A stretch of 64,000 nt of DNA from JBEVJK01 sp040510195 (GTDB lineage: Bacteria; Pseudomonadota; Alphaproteobacteria; Rhizobiales; Rhizobiaceae), in contig JBEVJK010000082.1 in NCBI GenBank assembly GCA_040510195.1, positions 1-64,000 on the forward strand, given 5' to 3'. Of this stretch, positions 7,784 to 16,061 are shown piece by piece (position 1 is the stretch's first letter; each line of letters starts with the position of its first letter). The position numbers and the translations under genes are program-made. Under the pieces are notes generated by a model. It saw only the letters and a program-made list of their open reading frames with translations, had not been told where the DNA came from and did not search any database.

Positions 7784-8410
7784 ATGTACACGCCGCCCGC
7801 CTTCAAGGAGGACGACCCGGAGGTTCTCCGGGCGCTGATCCGCGAGACGCGCCTCGCGACCCTCGTCACGGCGACCCAGGAAGGCCTGGTGGCCACGCCG
7901 CTGCCCCTGTTTCTCGTCGCGGAGGAGGGCCCTCTCGGGGTGCTCTATGGCCATGTGGCCAAGGCCAACCCCCAATGGCGGCTCGCGCCTGTCGGCGAGG
8001 CGCTGGCGCTCTTTTCCGGTCCCGACGCCTATGTGACGCCGTCCTGGTACGCTGCCAAGCGGGAGACCGGCAAGGTGGTCCCGACCTGGAACTACGCCGC
8101 CGTCCACGCCTATGGCCCAGTCGAGTTCTTCGACGACGAGCAGCGCCTGCACGGCGCGGTCTCGCGGCTGACCGCGATCTACGAAGGCGAGCGCCCCCAA
8201 CCCTGGGCCGTCACCGATGCGCCGGAGGCCTTCATCAGGTCGCAGCTCAAGGGGATTGTGGGTGTCCGCCTGCCGATCGTTCGCCTCGAGGGCAAGCGCA
8301 AGATGAGCCAGAATCGCAGCGTCGAGGACCGTCTGGGCGTTGCCAGCGGCCTCGCCGAAAGCGAGCGTCCGGGCGATCGGGCTGTCGCCTCGATGATCCC
8401 CACGAAATAG
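7784..8410 (+). CDS. PaiB-type FMN-binding protein
   Basis: The protein is 208 aa with a split-barrel FMN fold. Diagnostic motifs are MYTPPAF at the start, LYGHVAKANPQW, YVTPSWYAAK, VPTWNYAAVHAYG, and a C-terminal GVRLPI..LEGKRKMSQNR. In Bacillus, PaiB was described as a negative regulator of sporulation and protease genes. In proteobacteria the family is widespread and the role usually unknown; a flavin-dependent redox or detoxification role is equally possible. It is transcribed away from the GNAT remnant. Confidence 0.9.
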   Translation: MYTPPAFKEDDPEVLRALIRETRLATLVTATQEGLVATPLPLFLVAEEGPLGVLYGHVAKANPQWRLAPVGEALALFSGPDAYVTPSWYAAKRETGKVVPTWNYAAVHAYGPVEFFDDEQRLHGAVSRLTAIYEGERPQPWAVTDAPEAFIRSQLKGIVGVRLPIVRLEGKRKMSQNRSVEDRLGVASGLAESERPGDRAVASMIPTK

Positions 8411-8578
8411 CCGGCCCGCCGCCACTGGGCGAGGAACCGGCAGATGGCTCCGCCGGCTCCTCAATGTGTTGCGGGGTTTGCAACAACAGGGCGTGAACGG
8501 ATCCGGCGCAGCGGAAGTTTCTGCCATCGTCCGAATTGGGTATGTCTCTCGAGAGCGGTCGGGCAGCACGACGGCCTG

Positions 8579-8604
8579 GGAACCAAGCCTTGGCCAATGG
8601 CGTT
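8579..8604 (+). promoter_or_regulatory. EcfG (general stress sigma) promoter
   Basis: GGAAC-N17-CGTT lies 30 bases before the start of the secreted-protein gene at 8635, giving an expected leader of about 24 bases. Both boxes are exact and the spacing is within the accepted 16-17. Confidence 0.6.
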
Positions 8605-8634
8605 CCCAACGCACCGAAACAGAGGATTTAAGCG

Positions 8635-8940
8635 ATGAGAAACGCCCTTTTCGCGGCGCTGATGGCATTGGCAACCAGCATCGTCGCCGTGCCCTCAGCC
8701 CAGGCCGGCGGCATCACCATCACCGTCGACGACGGCTCGGGATATTACGGCCAACGAGACAGCCGCTGGCAACGTTACGACCGCGACGACCGACGCTGGA
8801 ACCGGGCTCATCGCGACGACCGCCGCTGGGGCTGGCAGCAGCGCCGTTCCATGCGCTGGGACCGCGACTGCCGCGTCAAGGTCGTGCGCGACTGGCGGCA
8901 CAATAGGGTCTACATGAGGAAGATCAGAGTCTGCGATTGA
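8635..8940 (+). CDS. Small exported Arg/Asp-rich protein
   Basis: The product is 101 aa. The signal peptide (MRN, hydrophobic core, PSAQA-G) is cleaved at about residue 24. The mature chain is rich in Arg, Asp, Trp and Tyr, with short repeats of the type RDDRRWNR/RDDRRWGW, and ends with a two-Cys segment (DCRVKV..KIRVCD) that could close a disulfide. The family is unknown. The EcfG-type promoter just upstream makes it a likely envelope stress protein. Its last 31 bp overlap the convergent gene. Confidence 0.75.
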   Translation: MRNALFAALMALATSIVAVPSAQAGGITITVDDGSGYYGQRDSRWQRYDRDDRRWNRAHRDDRRWGWQQRRSMRWDRDCRVKVVRDWRHNRVYMRKIRVCD

Positions 8941-9212
8941 GCCAGGCTTTCGGCTGCCGCCGAGTGCGAGGCCTCCCGACGGGTCGACTGGCCCCCGGCG
9001 GCCTCGCTGTGGCTGTAGAGCTGCAGGAGCACGGCGATCGTCAGCACCGCGCCGAGCAGGGAGAAGGCAGCGATCAGGTGCTTCTCGTCGAAGGTGATCT
9101 TGACGGCGTCGGCCCATAGCCCGTCGACGCATTCTCGGCAGGCCGCTTCGGCGACCCGGCCGGTTCCGTGACAACACAAGCAACGCTGATCGATTCCGGA
9201 GAATTCACGCAT
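8910..9212 (-). CDS. Membrane-anchored zinc-ribbon-like protein
   Basis: The product is about 100 aa from the ATG at 9212. The N-terminus has two cysteine clusters, CLCCHGTG and CREC, resembling a small zinc ribbon. One membrane helix follows (about residues 45-67, LIAAFSLLGAVLTIAVLLQL) and then a polar Ser/Ala-rich tail. The tail overlaps the convergent gene by 31 bp. The start is uncertain. The family was not recognised; the Cys pattern is the main support. Confidence 0.5.
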   Translation of the reverse strand: MREFSGIDQRCLCCHGTGRVAEAACRECVDGLWADAVKITFDEKHLIAAFSLLGAVLTIAVLLQLYSHSEAAGGQSTRREASHSAAAESLAQSQTLIFLM

Positions 9213-9390
9213 CGTACACCCGCCGGATTCAACTTCCTTCAAACGGTGCCTGCGGGTCCATTTGGCCGATGGGGGTAGCCGTATCCGACGCCCGATACCT
9301 TGACGCCAGCGAAGACCGCGGTCGCGAGGCTGGACGGCTGCCGACGCATCGTTACTCTGGTGCGGGCACACGGTTTGGAAGGAGCGGATC

Positions 9391-10095
9391 ATGGCTGATG
9401 ACAGAGTGGCGGTGGTGACGGCGGGCGGTTCCGGAATGGGCGCGGCCGCGGCCCGCCGGCTGGCCGATGACGGCTACCGCGTGGCCGTGCTGTCGTCCTC
9501 CGGCAAGGGCGAGGCGCTCGCCACCTCGATGGGCGGCATCGGGGTCACGGGTTCCAATCGATCCAACGAGGATCTGGGCCGCCTTGTCGATGCGGTCATG
9601 GAGCGCTGGGGGCGCATCGACGTCCTCGTCAACAGCGCCGGCCATGGCCCGCGCGCGGCGATCCTCGACATCACGGACGACGAATGGCACGAGGGGCTCG
9701 ATGTCTATTTGATGAACGTCATCCGGCCGACTCGCCTCGTCGCGCCTATCATGGTGCGCCAGAAGGGCGGCGCCATCGTCAACGTCTCCACCGCCTGGGC
9801 CTTCGAGCCGAGCGACAAGTTCCCCACCTCGGCGGTCTTCCGGTCGGGGCTCGCAGCCTACACGAAGATCTTCGCCGACACCTATGCCGCCGACAATGTC
9901 AGGATGAACAACGTCCTGCCCGGCTGGATCGACAGCCTGCCGGCCACCGAGGAGCGCCGCCAGAGCGTGCCCATGCGGCGCTACGGCACCAGCGAGGAGA
10001 TCGCCGCCACCATCGCCTTTCTTGCCTCCGACGGGGCGGGCTACATCACCGGGCAGAACCTGCGCGTGGACGGCGGGCTGACCCGCAGCGTATGA
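9391..10095 (+). CDS. SDR-like protein lacking the catalytic Tyr/Lys
   Basis: The protein is 234 aa and a clear short-chain dehydrogenase fold. It has a nucleotide-binding glycine motif TAGGSGMG (residues 10-17), VLVNSAG, IVNVST, and a C-terminal YITGQNLRVDGG. Where the active-site Y-x3-K should be, the chain reads AVFRSGLAAYTK, apparently with Phe for Tyr and Leu for Lys. It may bind NAD(P) without normal SDR catalysis, or use a different residue. The start has AAGGAG upstream. Confidence 0.85.
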   Translation: MADDRVAVVTAGGSGMGAAAARRLADDGYRVAVLSSSGKGEALATSMGGIGVTGSNRSNEDLGRLVDAVMERWGRIDVLVNSAGHGPRAAILDITDDEWHEGLDVYLMNVIRPTRLVAPIMVRQKGGAIVNVSTAWAFEPSDKFPTSAVFRSGLAAYTKIFADTYAADNVRMNNVLPGWIDSLPATEERRQSVPMRRYGTSEEIAATIAFLASDGAGYITGQNLRVDGGLTRSV

Positions 10096-10212
10096 CTTGG
10101 TCTCGCGGAACCGGTACCCGGAGCTCGGCTACCACTAGCGCCCACCCGCAATCAGTGTGAACCCCGTCTCAGACGGAGTGACGTCGGCCTTCTAGACTTC
10201 ATCGTGACCTGA

Positions 10213-10227
10213 CCGGAAGCGTTCCGG
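10213..10227. promoter_or_regulatory. Palindrome upstream of a small gene
   Basis: CCGGAA-GCG-TTCCGG is a perfect inverted repeat 34 bp before the ATG at 10261. It could be an operator for the small gene and the cyclase behind it, or only a hairpin. No regulator family can be assigned. Confidence 0.25.
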
Positions 10228-10260
10228 CAGGCGCCACGGGAAACGCAAGGAGCCCGACCA

Positions 10261-10455
10261 ATGACCAGAAGGGTCGATCCTGTCCATTTTTTCGACGGGC
10301 TTGGGCAATCCCTGCTGACGGTCAGCCATCAAAGTGAGATCATCGACCGGTTGGCAGAGGAAAATGCCGAGCTCAAGCGCATGCTGGGCGAGGCGGTGCG
10401 CCGGCTTCGCGGCGACGCGGACGACGAGCCAACCCAGCCAAGGGTGCTTAACTAG
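10261..10455 (+). CDS. Small coiled-coil protein
   Basis: The product is 64 aa. Residues about 22-48 (SEIIDRLAEENAELKRMLGE) have the heptad pattern of a short coiled coil, flanked by polar ends. AAGGAG lies upstream at normal spacing. It sits 39 bp before the DUF4242-cyclase gene and is probably cotranscribed with it, so it could be a partner or oligomerisation factor for that protein. The family was not recognised. Confidence 0.55.
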   Translation: MTRRVDPVHFFDGLGQSLLTVSHQSEIIDRLAEENAELKRMLGEAVRRLRGDADDEPTQPRVLN

Positions 10456-10494
10456 CTCCCGGCCCACGGCCGGTCGAGCCACAGGAGGACGTGC

Positions 10495-11310
10495 ATGCCG
10501 ATCTTCATGGACCGGCATGATCTGCAAGGAGCGACAGCTGCGGATCTTGCCGACGCGCACAAGAAGGATGTCGAGGTCCAGGACCGCTACGGAGTGAAGT
10601 TTCTGACCTACTGGTTCGACGAGGCGCGGGGCAACGTCTTCTGCCTCGTGGATGCACCCGACAAGGAGACCGTGCAATGCGTGCACCGCGTGGCGCACGG
10701 ATTCGTCGCGTCTCAGGTCGTGGAGGTCGCGCTCTCGGCGGTGGAGGTGTTCCTGGGCCGCATCCACGACCCTGACCCGCCGGCCGGCAAGGAGCCGCGC
10801 CTGGATTCCGGCCATCGCGCCATCCTTTTCACCGACATCGTCGATTCCACCGCCATCACCACCCGCCTGGGCGATCGCCTCGCCACCGAGCTCGTGCGCG
10901 CCCATGACTCCCTGGTGCGCCGTTGCCTGAGCCGCTTCGGCGGCCGCGAGGTGAAGCATCTCGGCGACGGCATCATGGCGTCCTTTCCCGATACCTCGAA
11001 TTCGGTCGACTGCGCCATGGAGATCCAGCAGGCCTTCGACCGCTACAACAGCGGCAATGTCGAGCCGATCCATGTTCGCATCGGGCTCGATGCCGGAGAG
11101 CCGATCGAGGACAGCGACGACCTGTTCGGCTCGACGGTCCAGCTGGCAGCCAGGCTCTGCGCGGCTGCCGAAGGCGGACAGATCCTCGTCTCCGACGCCA
11201 TCCGCGGCGAGCACGCCCGCGCCGAGCTCTTCGTCAACATGAAGCTGCTGCAGCTCAAGGGCTTTCCGGGTCAGCTGCCGGCCTACGAGGTTCGCTGGGC
11301 GGCGGAATGA
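10495..11310 (+). CDS. DUF4242 (nickel-binding-like) / class III adenylate cyclase fusion
   Basis: The protein is 271 aa. Residues 1-85 match the DUF4242 ferredoxin-like domain (PIFMDRHDL at the start, then YGVKFLTYWFDEARGNVFCLVDAP), a family with a described nickel-binding member. Residues about 105-270 are a class III nucleotidyl cyclase: AILFTDIVDSTAITTRLGD with metal-binding Asp, VKHLGDGIMASF, IRIGLDAGEPIE and TVQLAARLC. The product is probably cAMP made in response to a small molecule or metal bound by the N-terminal domain. No membrane segment is present. A GGAGG lies upstream of the ATG. Confidence 0.85.
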   Translation: MPIFMDRHDLQGATAADLADAHKKDVEVQDRYGVKFLTYWFDEARGNVFCLVDAPDKETVQCVHRVAHGFVASQVVEVALSAVEVFLGRIHDPDPPAGKEPRLDSGHRAILFTDIVDSTAITTRLGDRLATELVRAHDSLVRRCLSRFGGREVKHLGDGIMASFPDTSNSVDCAMEIQQAFDRYNSGNVEPIHVRIGLDAGEPIEDSDDLFGSTVQLAARLCAAAEGGQILVSDAIRGEHARAELFVNMKLLQLKGFPGQLPAYEVRWAAE

Positions 11311-11313
11311 CAC

Positions 11314-11883
11314 TCAGACCACGATGATCCGGTCCATCGGCACGTCGTGCCATTGCGGCCGGATCGACGGCAGGCGCGAAAGCTCGTAGCCGACGCCGAT
11401 CACCAGCGGCTTGACCGCCATCGCCTGCAGCGTGCGGTCGTAGAAGCCGCCGCCATAGCCGAGGCGGTAACCCGCGCCGTCGAAGCCGACCAGGGGCGAG
11501 ACGACCACGGCGGGCCCCACCACGGCGCCGCCGGCCGGCACGGGAATGTTCCAGACGCCCTTTTCGAGCTTGTCGCCCGGCGCCCAGCGGCGGAATTCGA
11601 GCGGCGTCGCCTTGGCGATCACCACCGGCAGCGCCGCCGCGCCGCCGCGCTCGGTCCAAGAGCGGATGAACGGCCGCAGGTCGAGCTCGCCCCGGAAGGG
11701 CCAGTAGAACCCCGCGACCCGCCCTTCGGGCGCGCCGAGCTCCGCCTCGAGGCGGGCGGCCAGCACCTCCGACAGCGCGGCGCGCCGCTCCGCCGGCATC
11801 GCCAGCCGCGCCCCGATCAACCGGGCCCGCTCGGCCTTGCGCCAGGCTGCCAGCTCCCGGTCCATCCGCACTCTGTCTTCCAT
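11314..11883 (-). CDS. 5-formyltetrahydrofolate cyclo-ligase
   Basis: The protein is 189 aa from the ATG at 11883; upstream frame extension is non-coding. The family signature GYRLGYGGGFYDR for ATP and folate binding is present, together with FYWPFRGELDLRP and VVSPLVGFDG. It converts 5-formyl-THF to 5,10-methenyl-THF using ATP, in the cytosol. It stops just after the cyclase gene (convergent) and diverges from the ROK regulator. Confidence 0.92.
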   Translation of the reverse strand: MEDRVRMDRELAAWRKAERARLIGARLAMPAERRAALSEVLAARLEAELGAPEGRVAGFYWPFRGELDLRPFIRSWTERGGAAALPVVIAKATPLEFRRWAPGDKLEKGVWNIPVPAGGAVVGPAVVVSPLVGFDGAGYRLGYGGGFYDRTLQAMAVKPLVIGVGYELSRLPSIRPQWHDVPMDRIIVV

Positions 11884-11923
11884 GGGTCTCCCGCCCTTTG
11901 GGCCGGCAGTATCGCCGCTGCGA

Positions 11924-11935
11924 TTCAATTTTGAA
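11924..11935. promoter_or_regulatory. Possible ROK-regulator operator
   Basis: TTCAA-TT-TTGAA, an AT-rich inverted repeat in a GC-rich region, lies in the 105-bp gap between the cyclo-ligase and the ROK gene. ROK regulators usually bind AT-rich palindromes near their own promoter. This is a weak, short match. Confidence 0.25.
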
Positions 11936-11988
11936 ATCCATTTGACTGAAAAAAAGCGGGGTGCCAAGCTGGCGGCGCTGAGGGAGCG

Positions 11989-13164
11989 ATGACCGTCGTG
12001 GCACTGAAGGGCACCAACCAGGAGTTCGGACGTCCCTACAACCGCCGCATCGTGCTGGAGTCGATCCGCCTCCATGGTCCCACCACGCGCGCCGACATCG
12101 CGGAGCGCGTCGGCCTGACGGTCCAGACCGTCTCGACGATCGTTCGCGAGTTGGACGCGCAGGGCTACATCCTGTCGCTTCGCGAGCAGCCGCGCGGCCG
12201 CGGGCCGCCGCCGGCAACGCTGCGCATCAACCCGGAAGGCGGCTACGCGGTCGGCCTGCACCTGACGCCGCTAGGCCTCGACGCCGCCTTGGTGAACCTG
12301 CGCGGCGACGTCGTCGAAAGCGTCCGCAGGGAAGCTCCTGGCGCCTCGCCCGACCATGCCTTCGCCCTGATCGAGACGCTCGTCCCCGCCCTCATCGGCG
12401 ATCGCGCGCGGCACCGCATCCTCGGCGTCGGCATGGCCCTGCCGGGGCCGTTCGGCGTCGAGTCGATGAGCTTCGTCGGCCCGACCACGCTCGCCGGTTG
12501 GCAAGACGTGGCGCTCAAGGAGCGCCTCTCAGAGGCCGCGGGCCTTGCAGCCTTCCTGGAGACCGACATGGCGGCTGCGGCGCTGGGCGAGCAGCTCTAC
12601 GGCCTCGGCACCGAGCTCTCCCACTACTACTACCTCTATTTCGGCGTCGGTGTCGGCGGTGCGATGGTGCACGAGGGCAGCGTCATGCGCGGCGCCTGGG
12701 GCAATGCCGGCGAGATCGGCCACATCCCGGCGGTTCCCGACGGCGAGCCGTGCCCGTGCGGCAACCGCGGCTGCCTGGAGCGCTATCTCTCCCTCGAGGC
12801 GCTGGGTCGGCACGGCGGCGACGTTGCCGGCTGGGTGGAGACGGTGGCGCCGATCTTCTGCGCTGCAATCGTCACCGTCGAGAACCTCTTCGATCCGGAG
12901 GCCGTGGTGCTCGGCGGTCTGGCGCCGCCGGCGCTGCTCGAACGGCTCGCTGCCGCCGCCTCGAACCTGCCCAACTCCGTCGCGGCCCGGCGCGACCGTC
13001 GTCGGCCGCGCGTCATGGTGGCACGCGGCGGCGAGCACGCGGTGCTGCGCGGCGCCGCCGCGCTGGCGGTCTCCGGGGCGCTCTCGCCGCGCTTCGGTCA
13101 GATGTTCGCAGCCACCCGCGAGCGCCGTGCAGAGCTGCTCGCCGGCAAGGAGATGGCGGCGTGA
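11989..13164 (+). CDS. ROK family transcriptional regulator
   Basis: The protein is 391 aa. The N-terminal winged helix-turn-helix (about 20-80) has TRADIAERVGLTVQTVSTIV. The rest is a ROK sugar-kinase-like fold with GVGVGGAMVHEG, GEIGH and the zinc motif CPCGNRGCLE (Cys255, 257, 262). The full kinase DGxGxG pattern is altered, as usual in regulators. It should sense a sugar and control the ABC operon it heads: its stop overlaps the next start by 4 bp (GTGA). Confidence 0.92.
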   Translation: MTVVALKGTNQEFGRPYNRRIVLESIRLHGPTTRADIAERVGLTVQTVSTIVRELDAQGYILSLREQPRGRGPPPATLRINPEGGYAVGLHLTPLGLDAALVNLRGDVVESVRREAPGASPDHAFALIETLVPALIGDRARHRILGVGMALPGPFGVESMSFVGPTTLAGWQDVALKERLSEAAGLAAFLETDMAAAALGEQLYGLGTELSHYYYLYFGVGVGGAMVHEGSVMRGAWGNAGEIGHIPAVPDGEPCPCGNRGCLERYLSLEALGRHGGDVAGWVETVAPIFCAAIVTVENLFDPEAVVLGGLAPPALLERLAAAASNLPNSVAARRDRRRPRVMVARGGEHAVLRGAAALAVSGALSPRFGQMFAATRERRAELLAGKEMAA

Positions 13165-13925
13165 GCGAACCCCTCCTCGTGCTCGACAACGTCGCCAAGA
13201 ACTACGGCGCCATCCAAGCGCTGCGCGGCGTCAGCTTCTCGATCGCCCGCGGCGAGGTGGTGGCCCTGCTCGGCGACAATGGCGCCGGCAAGTCGACGCT
13301 GGTCAAGATTATCTCCGGCGGGCTGGAGCCGACATCCGGGCGCATGCTGTTCGAAGGCCGCGAATTCCTCGCCCGCACGCCCGCCGAGGCCAAGGCGGCG
13401 GGCATCGAAACCGTCTACCAGGACCTGTCGCTCTGCACCAATGTCGACGTGGTCGCCAATTTCTTCATGGGCCGCGAGCTGACGCGCCGGGTCCTCGGCG
13501 TGCCGCTTCTCGATGAGCGGGCGATGGAGCGCGAGGTGGCGAAGGCGCTGGCCCATGCCGGCACCCGCATCCCGTCCCTGCGCACCAAGGTCGAGCATCT
13601 GTCGGGCGGTCAGCGCCAGGCGATCGAGCTCAACCGCTTCGTTCATTGGGGCGGCAAGCTGGTGCTTCTCGACGAGCCTTTCGCAGCACTCGGCGTCGAG
13701 CAGACGCGGCGCGGCCTCGACATGATCCGCCAGGTGGCCAGCCAGGGCATCGGCGTCATCATCATCACACACATCATGCAGCAGGCCTTCCAGGTCGCCG
13801 ACCGCATCGTGGTGATCCGTCACGGCGTCGTGGCGGGCGACGTCGAGCGGCAGCGAACCAGTCCCGATGCGGTGGTCGCCATGATCACTGGAGAAACCCT
13901 CGCCGGCGCCGGACCGGCAGGATGA
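13161..13925 (+). CDS. Sugar ABC transporter ATP-binding protein (FrcA-like)
   Basis: The protein is 254 aa from a GTG that overlaps the ROK stop. It has a single nucleotide-binding domain: Walker A GDNGAGKST (about 38-46), signature LSGGQRQ (about 147-153), Walker B LVLLDEPFAALG, switch His in IIITHIM. Most CUT2 sugar importers have a double-domain ATPase; the single-domain form is typical of rhizobial Frc-type (fructose and other monosaccharides) systems, where it dimerises at the inner membrane. The substrate is inferred only. Confidence 0.92.
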   Translation: MSEPLLVLDNVAKNYGAIQALRGVSFSIARGEVVALLGDNGAGKSTLVKIISGGLEPTSGRMLFEGREFLARTPAEAKAAGIETVYQDLSLCTNVDVVANFFMGRELTRRVLGVPLLDERAMEREVAKALAHAGTRIPSLRTKVEHLSGGQRQAIELNRFVHWGGKLVLLDEPFAALGVEQTRRGLDMIRQVASQGIGVIIITHIMQQAFQVADRIVVIRHGVVAGDVERQRTSPDAVVAMITGETLAGAGPAG

Positions 13926-13962
13926 CCAAATGGGAGGATCCGGCACAACAGGAGCGGTGAAC

Positions 13963-15003
13963 ATGAAGCGACTATTCCTCACCTTGCTCGGCCTCGTGGC
14001 GCTCGGCCTCGCCACGCTCGCGCCGGCCTTCGCCCAGTCCAAGGGCACGGTGTACTACCTGGTGCCCACCTTGCTCGACGAGTTCCAGACCGGCTCGGTG
14101 AGCGCGCTGGAGATGTTTCTCAAGCAGGTCGGCTACGAGATGAAGACCCTCAACGCCGACAACAAGACCGACGCTCAGCAATCGCAGATGAACGACGTCA
14201 TCGCGCTGAAGCCGGCGGCCATCATCCTTGCCGCGGTCGACTTCAACGCCTTGAAGCCGTCGGTCGAGGCGGCGCGGGCCGCCGGCATTCCGGTGGTGGA
14301 ATTCGATCGCCAGATCACGTCGACGCCGTCCGACTTCACCTCGGTCGCCGGCACCGTCGAGATCGGCCATATCGCCGCCGAGCAGGCGGAGAAGCTCCTG
14401 ACCGCCAAGAACGGCTCGCCCAAGGGCAAGATCCTGCAGGTTCTGGGCGACCCGGCCGACCCCTACACCCTCGACATTCAGAAGGGCTTCGAGGAGAAGA
14501 TGAAGGCGTTCCCCGACGTCACCATCATCTCGGTCCCGGCCACGGCTTGGGCAGCCGACGTCGCCGGCACGATCGTCGCCGACCAGCTGACTGCCAATCC
14601 GGACATCGACCTGATCTTCAGCCACGCCGCCCACCTCTCGGTCGCCGGCGTCGCCTCGCTCGAAGCGGCCGGCAAGAAGCCCGGCGACATCATGATGATG
14701 AGCTCCAACGGCGCGCCCGTCGGCCTCGACCTGATCCGCAAGGGCTGGCTGAACGTCGAGGTCGAGCAACCGCTCTATGCGCAGGCGGCCGCCGTCGCCA
14801 TGTTCATGGACAAGGTGGCCAACAAGCAGGAGATCAAGCCCGGGGAATACGACGTGCTCGGCCTTAAGGGCGTCGTGACGAAGGAGGCCTGGGGGCCGAA
14901 CATCAAGATCCCCGGCGCCGCGATCACCAAGGACAATGTCGACGATCCCGCCTTCTGGGGCAACCTCAAGCCGCCCGCCGGCACCGTGAAGCCGATCGAG
15001 TGA
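13963..15003 (+). CDS. Sugar ABC transporter substrate-binding protein
   Basis: The protein is 346 aa from the ATG at 13963, which has AGGAGCGG upstream. The signal peptide (MKRLFLTLLGLVALGL..APAFA-Q) is followed by a periplasmic-binding-protein type 1 fold of the ribose/fructose class: YYLVPTLLDEFQ, IPVVEFDRQI, GKILQVLGDPADPYT. It captures a monosaccharide in the periplasm for the permease next to it. Confidence 0.93.
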   Translation: MKRLFLTLLGLVALGLATLAPAFAQSKGTVYYLVPTLLDEFQTGSVSALEMFLKQVGYEMKTLNADNKTDAQQSQMNDVIALKPAAIILAAVDFNALKPSVEAARAAGIPVVEFDRQITSTPSDFTSVAGTVEIGHIAAEQAEKLLTAKNGSPKGKILQVLGDPADPYTLDIQKGFEEKMKAFPDVTIISVPATAWAADVAGTIVADQLTANPDIDLIFSHAAHLSVAGVASLEAAGKKPGDIMMMSSNGAPVGLDLIRKGWLNVEVEQPLYAQAAAVAMFMDKVANKQEIKPGEYDVLGLKGVVTKEAWGPNIKIPGAAITKDNVDDPAFWGNLKPPAGTVKPIE

Positions 15004-16061
15004 GCCAGCTGACACGCCCGTCCCCGGCCGTCGGCCGGGGACAGACCGCCGAGCCGGGGCGCACAATGAGCCCGCGCAAGCGCCGCCTGCTGGAGCTCGT
15101 GCTGGACAATCTCGTCTGGTTCATGCTGCTGTTCGTGCTCGCGGTCTTCTCCCTGACGGTGCCCAACTACTTCCAGCTTGGCATCTTCGCCAACATCATC
15201 GAGGCTTCCAGCGTTCTCGGCGTCATGTCGATCGGCCTGGCGCTGGTCGTCATTGCCGGCCACATGGACCTGTCGGTCGAGTCGGTTGCCGCGCTGAGCG
15301 CCATGCTGGTCGGCATCCTCTTCTGTTCGGCCGGTATCGGCATCGGGCTGGAGCTCCATCCGGCATGGCTGGCAGTTCCGGTCTCGCTGGCGCTCGCGGT
15401 CGGCGTCGGCGCCCTCGTCGGCTCGCTGAACGGCCTGTTGGTCGTGCGCCTCGGCATGAACGCCTTCATCATCACGCTCGCCTCCTACATCTGGGTGCGC
15501 GGCATCGTGCTGGCAATCTCCGGCGGCCGCTCGGCGCAGGACCTGGCGCCGGCGATCCGCTGGCTGGGCATCCAGCGGCTGCTCGGCCTGCCGGTCACCG
15601 CCTGGATCGCCATCCTCTGCTTCGTCGTCTTTTCGCTGATCCTCGCCAAGACCCCGTTCGGTCGCCATCTGGTGATGATCGGCGGCAACGAAACCGCCAC
15701 CTTCCGCGCCGGCATCCGCGTCAACCGCAATCTGGTCATCGTCTTCGTCCTCGCCGGGGCGATCGCCGGCCTTTCGGGCTGGCTGCTGGCGATCCGCACC
15801 TCCGGCGCCACGGCCAATCTCGGCATCGGCCTGCTCTTCAACGCCTTCGCGGCCGTCGTCATCGGCGGCGTCAGCCTCAAGGGCGGCGTCGGCGCGCTGC
15901 CGGGCGTCTATGCCGGCGTGCTTCTGCTGGCCGCCATCAACACCGCCATCAACCTGATGGGCCTGCCCGCCAACTTCACCCAGGTCATCCATGGCTTGCT
16001 GGTTCTCGCGGCTGTGCTGCTCGACACGCTGAAGCAGTCGATCCGCCAGAGGCTGGCATGA
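15000..16061 (+). CDS. Sugar ABC transporter permease (FrcC-like)
   Basis: The protein is 353 aa, with 8 to 10 hydrophobic membrane segments. It has the family signatures GHMDLSVESVAALSAM, NGLLVVRLGMNAFIITLAS and the C-terminal FNAFAAVVIGGVSLKGGVGA. The GTG start overlaps the binding-protein stop (GTGA). It is the only permease of the cassette, so it should form a homodimer. Confidence 0.93.
   Translation: MSQLTRPSPAVGRGQTAEPGRTMSPRKRRLLELVLDNLVWFMLLFVLAVFSLTVPNYFQLGIFANIIEASSVLGVMSIGLALVVIAGHMDLSVESVAALSAMLVGILFCSAGIGIGLELHPAWLAVPVSLALAVGVGALVGSLNGLLVVRLGMNAFIITLASYIWVRGIVLAISGGRSAQDLAPAIRWLGIQRLLGLPVTAWIAILCFVVFSLILAKTPFGRHLVMIGGNETATFRAGIRVNRNLVIVFVLAGAIAGLSGWLLAIRTSGATANLGIGLLFNAFAAVVIGGVSLKGGVGALPGVYAGVLLLAAINTAINLMGLPANFTQVIHGLLVLAAVLLDTLKQSIRQRLA

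Noticed and set aside
8411..8634. Possible small gene between the PaiB-like and secreted-protein genes
   Set aside because: Short frames have no ribosome site or domain; only the EcfG promoter is supported.
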